Assembly (NCBI GenBank): GCA_902494545.1
Contig: CABUTP010000040.1
Location: 1 to 9,742 of the forward strand
Reading direction: 5' to 3'
Length of the DNA: 9,742 nucleotides
From: an uncultured Collinsella sp.
GTDB lineage: Bacteria > Actinomycetota > Coriobacteriia > Coriobacteriales > Coriobacteriaceae
The notes below the pieces were generated by a model that saw only the letters and a list, made by a program, of their open reading frames with translations, did no database searches and was not told the DNA's origin. Position numbers and translations under genes: made by a program. Below are positions 6,083-9,742 of the stretch, piece after piece (the first letter of the stretch is position 1; the number at the start of each line of letters is the position of its first letter).

Positions 6083-6856
6083 ATGGTTGTCCAGTATCTT
6101 CTAGTTGCACTGGTCGCATTTATTGCGTCCATGGACGAGCAATTATTTGGCATTACGATGCTTGGTCGTCCGCTGTTTACGAGCCTGTTCGTTGGCTTGA
6201 TCCTTGGCGATGTCCAGCAGGGCGTTATCGTCGGCGCTGCTTTGGAGTCCATGTTCATGGGCGCCATCATGGTCGGCGCGGCGGTTCCTCCCGAGGTCTA
6301 TGCCTCCGGTGTGCTTGGCTGCGCGTTTGCCGTCATTACGGGTACGGGCACGGCAACTGCCGTCGCGCTCGCCCTTCCCGTCTCCGTCTTCCTTCAGGTG
6401 TGGCGCAACTTCTGCTACGCCGTTCCGGGTGCCTTTGCCTGCAAGAAGATTGAGACCGCTCTGGCAAATCGCGATCTTGCAAAGGCGAACCTGTACCATC
6501 TGACCGTCGTGCCGCTGTCGATTGGCATTCCGTCTGCACTGCTGGTGTTTTGCTCGCTGTTCTTTGGTGCCGACCTCATCAACAATGCGCTCAACGCGAT
6601 TCCGCAGTTTGTGATGGACGGCCTCAACGTTGCATCCGGCGTCATGGTCTGCATCGGCTTCGCACTTCTTATTAGGACCATGGGCGATAACAAGCTGCTT
6701 CCTTGGCTGTTCCTGGGATTCATTATGGTCATCTACCTCAAGATGGACGTTATCGGCGTCGCCGCAGCTGCCATTTGCGTCGCACTGCTCCTGGCCTTCC
6801 GCGAGGGCTCGTCCGGTCCGCAGACGGTTGCTGCAGATGAAGAGGAGGACTTCTAA
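6083..6856 (+). CDS. PTS mannose-family EIIC component (membrane)
   Basis: Integral membrane subunit which, with EIID, forms the translocation channel of a mannose-type PTS. The 257-aa protein has hydrophobic segments at roughly 3-17, 32-65, 76-108, 141-162, 183-197 and 205-238. The stretch LFVGLILGDVQQGVIVGAAL (36-53 region) followed by ESMFMG is the EIIC-Man family signature. ATG 6083 is preferred because GGGG (6070-6073) is 9 nt upstream; the in-frame TTG at 6074 touches that site. It is translationally coupled to EIID by a one-base overlap. The C-terminus ends in an acidic EEEDF tail whose coding region also supplies the EIID ribosome site. Substrate specificity cannot be deduced. Confidence 0.95.
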   Translation: MVVQYLLVALVAFIASMDEQLFGITMLGRPLFTSLFVGLILGDVQQGVIVGAALESMFMGAIMVGAAVPPEVYASGVLGCAFAVITGTGTATAVALALPVSVFLQVWRNFCYAVPGAFACKKIETALANRDLAKANLYHLTVVPLSIGIPSALLVFCSLFFGADLINNALNAIPQFVMDGLNVASGVMVCIGFALLIRTMGDNKLLPWLFLGFIMVIYLKMDVIGVAAAAICVALLLAFREGSSGPQTVAADEEEDF

Positions 6857-7704
6857 TGGCTACCCAGAACACCGACCTCAAAGAGGCCAAGAAGGACGCG
6901 ATTATGAGCCCCGATATGTATCGGAGCATGTTCCTTCGCCAGTTTACGAGCCAGTGCTCGCAGTCGTACGACAAGATGATGGCAATGGGCTTCATGTACA
7001 CCATTCAGAAGCCCCTGCGAAAGATCTATCCCAACGACGACGATTACTATGCGGCGCTCGATCGCCATACCGAGTTCTTTAACATCACACCTCATGTGCT
7101 TCCGTTTGTAGCCGGCCTAACGGTTTCGATGGAAGAGCAGGCGGCTGCCGATAAGAACTTCGACACGTCCTCGATTAACGCCATGAAGGTCGGCCTCATG
7201 GGACCGCTTTCCGGCATCGGCGATTCGTTCTACTGGGGTACGTTCCGCGTGGTCGCCGCCGGCATTGGTATTGGTATCGCTTCGACGGGCAACCCGCTCG
7301 GCCCCATCGTGTACGCGCTCATCTACTCCGTGATTAACTTTGCAACGCGTATCGTCGCAGCCCATCTGGGCTACGACCTGGGAACCAAGTTCCTGCAGCA
7401 GTCCGAAGAGAACAACCTTATGTCTCGCATGACGCATGCTGCCGGTGTCCTCGGAATGACCGTCATTGGCGCAATGATTGCGGCACAGGTCTCGCTGTCC
7501 ACAGCTTTGACCTTTGACGTGGGTGGTTCGGAGATTGTCCTGCAGGATCTGTTCGATTCGATCTTCCCCGGTCTGCTGCCCTTGCTGGCAACCTTTGCCT
7601 GCGTCGCCCTGTACAAAAAGGGCGTCAAGACCATTTGGATCATCTTGGGCATCTTTGCGATCTGCATCATCGGAACGGGCTTGGGAGTGTTCGCGGCGGC
7701 GTAA
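6856..7704 (+). CDS. PTS mannose-family EIID component (membrane)
   Basis: Second membrane subunit of the permease. The EIID hallmark GLMGPLSGIGDSFYWGT is at residues 113-129. The soluble N-terminal half (FLRQFTSQCSQSYDKMMAMGF, then the TPHVLPFVAGL segment) is typical of ManZ-like proteins. At 282 aa the length is normal. C-terminal hydrophobic segments run roughly 129-170, 193-212, 232-254 and 258-279. ATG overlaps the EIIC stop by one base (TAATG), and AGAGGAGGA (6841-6849) is a strong ribosome site, so EIIC and EIID should be made in equal amounts. It is the last gene of the cluster and is followed by a strong terminator. Confidence 0.96.
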   Translation: MATQNTDLKEAKKDAIMSPDMYRSMFLRQFTSQCSQSYDKMMAMGFMYTIQKPLRKIYPNDDDYYAALDRHTEFFNITPHVLPFVAGLTVSMEEQAAADKNFDTSSINAMKVGLMGPLSGIGDSFYWGTFRVVAAGIGIGIASTGNPLGPIVYALIYSVINFATRIVAAHLGYDLGTKFLQQSEENNLMSRMTHAAGVLGMTVIGAMIAAQVSLSTALTFDVGGSEIVLQDLFDSIFPGLLPLLATFACVALYKKGVKTIWIILGIFAICIIGTGLGVFAAA

Positions 7705-7749
7705 TGTTGACTGCTATGCTCGCGCGTTGGATAACTAACTGACCGTTTG

Positions 7750-7789
7750 AAAACGGGGTTCGGCGTAAGGCCGGCCCCGTTTTTTGTTT
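7750..7789 (+). terminator. Intrinsic terminator after EIID
   Basis: AAAACGGGG (7750-7758) pairs with CCCCGTTTT (7775-7783), extended inward by CGGC/GCCG around a GTAAG loop with a one-base bulge. A T-run with one G (7780-7788) follows. It ends the PTS transcription unit. Confidence 0.92.
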
Positions 7790-7837
7790 GAGGGATTTTC
7801 CGACCGTTCAAAAAACCACGCTCGTTCATTACTCACG

Positions 7838-7912
7838 TATCTCTCATCTCTCATTCGTCACTAATACGAGAGATAATAGAAAGACGAGAGATAAATATGA
7901 GAGATAACTGAG
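7838..7912 (+). repeat. GAGAGATAA half-site cassette, copy 1
   Basis: Three direct GAGAGATAA copies start at 7868, 7886 and 7899 (periods 18 and 13), followed by CTGAG. Two inverted half-sites precede them: TATCTCTC (7838-7845) and CATCTCTC (7845-7852). The part from 7845 aligns without gaps to copy 2. Confidence 0.85.
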
Positions 7913-8009
7913 CAGCAAAGAGACAAGAAATCACGGTATTGTCTCAATACTGATTGTTCTACCAGCAAAAACATGTTTAAATGAAACAGATGGCAGACAT
8001 CTTTTCTTT

Positions 8010-8077
8010 CATCTCTCACTTATCTCTAATATGAGAGATAGCAGAAAGATGAGAGATAATTACGAGAGATAACTGAG
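8010..8077 (+). repeat. GAGAGATAA half-site cassette, copy 2
   Basis: Direct half-sites start at 8033 (GAGAGATAG), 8051 and 8064, with the same 18/13 periods and the same CTGAG end as copy 1. Inverted half-sites are CATCTCTC (8010-8017) and TTATCTCT (8020-8027); the latter makes a dyad with the first direct site, TATCTCT-N6-AGAGATA (8021-8040). The offset from copy 1 is exactly 165 bp, with 58 of 68 positions identical by hand alignment. The cassette ends 57 bp before the AlbA_2 gene start. Confidence 0.85.
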
Positions 8078-8134
8078 AGACGAAGGAAATCTATTCGCGG
8101 CATTCTCCGCCGGGCCGAGCGAAAGGACGTGCAG

Positions 8135-9601
8135 ATGAACGAAAACGAGCTGACCGGTCTGCTCGAGTCTTTAAGGCGCATGGGCTCGGACGATCTTAAC
8201 GTCGAGGTCAAGGAGAGCGCCACGACGCTTTCTCGCGACGTATGGGAAACGGTTAGTGCATTCGCGAATACCGCTGGCGGAATTATCGTGCTCGGCGTGA
8301 GCGAGCGCGCGGGCTTTGTCCCGGTTGAGAACTTTGAGACCGAGAAGGTGCTCAACCAATTCGTAGCGGGCATGGGTGATGCCGGCGGTCGCGGAAAACT
8401 GGCCAATCCGCCCAAATACACCATTGAACGCGTGGAGCTCCAGGGCACCGTGGTTCTGGTCATCACGATTGAGGAGCTCGACCCGTCGAGCAAGCCTTGT
8501 TATGTCATAGAGCGGGGCGCTCAAGGCGGCAGCTACAAACGTATCGATGACAAAGATGTTCCGCTCTCGTCGACCGAGGTCCTGTCCTTGTCATCGTATG
8601 AACGGACGAGCCCCAGTGATCGCGATGCAGTACCCGGCGCGGTCGCAGGCGATCTTGACGAGGCCCTGGTCGACCGCACGATAGAGCGTGCTTTCTCGCT
8701 GACACCCCGTGCAATGCGCGGCGCGCCGGACAAGAAAACGAAGCTGGAGCGCCTGAATTTCCTCGACTCCCAGGGCAATGTTACTAAGGCCGGACTCCTG
8801 GCCGCGGGTGCCTATCCTCAGCAGTTCTATCCCAAGCTCTTTATCGATGTGGCGGTCTATGCCGGAACGCAGAAGGGCGCGGCGGGGTCGTTGAGGTTCA
8901 TGGACCGTACGATCTGCGAGGGAACGTTGGGCGAAATGATCTCGGATGCCGTCGCGGCAATCGCCAAGAATTTGCGGCGAACCTCGACGATCCAAGGCGT
9001 CTCGCGTGTCGACTCGCTGGAGATTCCCGAGGAAGTCCTGCGCGAGGCAATCGCCAACGCCGTAATCCACCGAGAATACGGAGATCGGTTCTGTGGGCAG
9101 TCGATCGCTGTTGACGTCTTTGATGACCGTATCGAGGTGACGAACCCCGGCGGCCTATACGGAGGAAAGACTCGCGAGAACCTGTTTGACGGCAGCTCCC
9201 GATGTCGCAATGCGACGCTTGTGAAGCTCATGTCGATTGTCCCGCTGCCGGATGGCGCAGGTTCGCCGGCTGAGGGCAATGGCTCGGGCATCCCGATGAT
9301 GATCGATGCCATGCGCGCGCATGGTCTGGCCGAGCCCCTGTTCTGCCCGGGGTTCGATCGGTTCAAGGTCGTACTTTACCGTTCAAAGATCGAGCCGGTC
9401 GATCATGGCGGGGGCTTAATTGTGACGGCACTCAAACACTACGGCGAGCTGGGGACGCGCGAGCTGGCAGAGCACACAGGGCTTACAATTTCCCAGGTTA
9501 GGTCGCGCGTCAACGCGCTCATTGCTCAAGGCGAGCTTGAGCCCACGGCGCCGTCGACAAGCCGCAACCGCAAATATCGACTGTCAGAGCGCGTGGGATA
9601 G
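8135..9601 (+). CDS. AlbA_2 (Schlafen-type) / HATPase_c_4 / winged-helix protein, predicted regulator (COG2865-like)
   Basis: A 488-aa protein of a widespread but poorly characterised bacterial family annotated as a predicted transcriptional regulator or ATP-binding protein. Residues about 18-148 form an AlbA_2 (Schlafen AlbA) nucleic-acid-binding domain: VEVKES (23-28), the ANTAGGIIVLGV segment (44-55) and GGSYKRI near 131-137. Residues about 295-410 resemble HATPase_c_4: the N-box-like EAIANAVIHREY (304-315), then DRIEVTNPGGL (331-341) and NGSGIPMM (382-389). Residues about 426-480 are a winged helix (LGTRELAEHTGLTISQVRSRVNALIAQGEL). Start ATG 8135 is chosen because AAGGA (8123-8127) is 7 nt upstream; GTG 8129 is only 1 nt from it. 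Directly upstream is the GAGAGATAA array, suggesting DNA binding and autoregulation. It is separated from the PTS genes by a terminator, so a link to sugar use is not implied. A role in defence or stress is possible but unsupported here. No catalytic nuclease motif was recognised. Confidence 0.88.
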   Translation: MNENELTGLLESLRRMGSDDLNVEVKESATTLSRDVWETVSAFANTAGGIIVLGVSERAGFVPVENFETEKVLNQFVAGMGDAGGRGKLANPPKYTIERVELQGTVVLVITIEELDPSSKPCYVIERGAQGGSYKRIDDKDVPLSSTEVLSLSSYERTSPSDRDAVPGAVAGDLDEALVDRTIERAFSLTPRAMRGAPDKKTKLERLNFLDSQGNVTKAGLLAAGAYPQQFYPKLFIDVAVYAGTQKGAAGSLRFMDRTICEGTLGEMISDAVAAIAKNLRRTSTIQGVSRVDSLEIPEEVLREAIANAVIHREYGDRFCGQSIAVDVFDDRIEVTNPGGLYGGKTRENLFDGSSRCRNATLVKLMSIVPLPDGAGSPAEGNGSGIPMMIDAMRAHGLAEPLFCPGFDRFKVVLYRSKIEPVDHGGGLIVTALKHYGELGTRELAEHTGLTISQVRSRVNALIAQGELEPTAPSTSRNRKYRLSERVG

Positions 9602-9606
9602 ATGCG

Positions 9607-9655
9607 TTAGTGGACGAGGCGACTCAATAATCGACCCTCGATTGGCGCCCACTAA
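9607..9655. other. Nested inverted repeat after the AlbA_2 gene
   Basis: TTAGTGG (9607-9613) and CCACTAA (9649-9655) are perfect arms enclosing a second dyad, AATCGA-CCC-TCGATT (9629-9643). No T-run follows on either strand. The position between convergent reading frames would fit a bidirectional transcription end. Confidence 0.4.
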
Positions 9656-9742
9656 GGTAAAGCGGTTGTTGCCCAGTCGACGGTGATGCTAAAGACTCGG
9701 CTTACGCCGGCATGGCCGCGAACCCGTCCATCAAGAACAGCC
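9652..9742 (-). CDS. Possible C-terminal end of a convergent gene (partial)
   Basis: Reading leftward from the right edge, a frame stays open for 29 codons and ends at TAG (CTA on the plus strand, 9652-9654). It reads AVLDGRVRGHAGVSRVFSIT and then VDWATTALP. Codons such as GTC, ATC, ACC and GAC match local usage and the stop lies in the inverted repeat, as expected for convergent genes. The stretch is too short to identify and could be noncoding; a competing plus-strand frame from 9661 is also open. Confidence 0.3.
   Translation of the reverse strand, partial: AVLDGRVRGHAGVSRVFSITVDWATTALP

Larger units (their letters stand above)
7790..8134. other. Gene-free region upstream of the AlbA_2 gene
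   Basis: No open frame here resembles a gene. Most of the stretch is occupied by two related 68-bp cassettes of GAGAGATAA-type half-sites (listed separately). Between them is a 7-bp inverted repeat, GAGACAA (7920-7926) and TTGTCTC (7939-7945), spacer 12. No convincing -35/-10 pair was found, although the AT-rich stretch 7937-8010 is the likeliest promoter zone. Confidence 0.7.

Noticed and set aside
7741..7821. Near-duplicate GACCGTT strings (7741 and 7802) with nearby A- or T-runs
   Set aside because: Short similarity partly within the terminator; too weak for a repeat or attachment site.
7838..8077. CRISPR array
   Set aside because: Repeats are only 9 bp, occur in both orientations, and spacers are 4-9 bp and partly conserved between cassettes.
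7838..8077. Type III toxin-antitoxin RNA repeats (ToxI-like)
   Set aside because: The array is not evenly periodic, and the downstream protein is not ToxN-like but has AlbA_2, ATPase and winged-helix features.
9661..9742. Plus-strand open frame with ATG at 9712 (MAANPSIKNS)
   Set aside because: No ribosome site, only ten codons after the ATG, and it competes with the minus-strand frame; it cannot be judged at the window edge.

Overview
The window looks like chromosomal DNA of a GC-rich, sugar-fermenting gut bacterium. GC-ending codons, good Shine-Dalgarno sites, a mannose-family PTS and the types of proteins present fit a Coriobacteriia member such as Collinsella. That assignment is inference from gene content and codon use; no marker gene is present to prove it.

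Layout. (1) Positions 1-2687, minus strand: most of a large M16C (PreP-like) zinc metallopeptidase whose C-terminus runs off the left edge. (2) Positions 2688-2967: an AT-rich divergent intergenic region. (3) Positions 2968-7704, plus strand: a catabolic cluster made of a GntR/UTRA regulator, PTS EIIA and EIIB (mannose family), an intrinsic terminator, a new promoter, a SIS-fold fructosamine-6-phosphate deglycase, PTS EIIC and EIID, and a strong intrinsic terminator. (4) Positions 7790-8134: a gene-free region holding two diverged copies of a 68-bp cassette built from GAGAGATAA half-sites. (5) Positions 8135-9601: an AlbA_2 (Schlafen-type) / GHKL-like ATPase / winged-helix protein. (6) Positions 9602-9742: an inverted repeat and possibly the tail of a convergent minus-strand gene.

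How the cluster probably works. The four PTS proteins import and phosphorylate an Amadori-type substrate (fructose- or glucose-amine adduct) at the sugar 6-OH. The deglycase then splits the 6-phosphate into a hexose 6-phosphate and the free amino compound. This is the logic of the Salmonella gfr (glucoselysine/fructoselysine) system, but here a GntR/UTRA repressor-type regulator replaces the sigma54 activator. The exact substrate cannot be read from the sequence. The UTRA domain probably senses a phosphorylated intermediate.

Expression appears layered. EIIA has no ATG/GTG start and probably begins at CTG. EIIA-EIIB is followed by a terminator. The deglycase has its own promoter, a 20-bp palindrome over the -10, a leader hairpin and extremely biased codons. 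A 13-bp perfect hairpin separates it from EIIC-EIID.

The most unusual structure is the GAGAGATAA array in front of the AlbA_2/ATPase/wHTH gene. It is best explained as a multi-site, probably autoregulatory, operator region.
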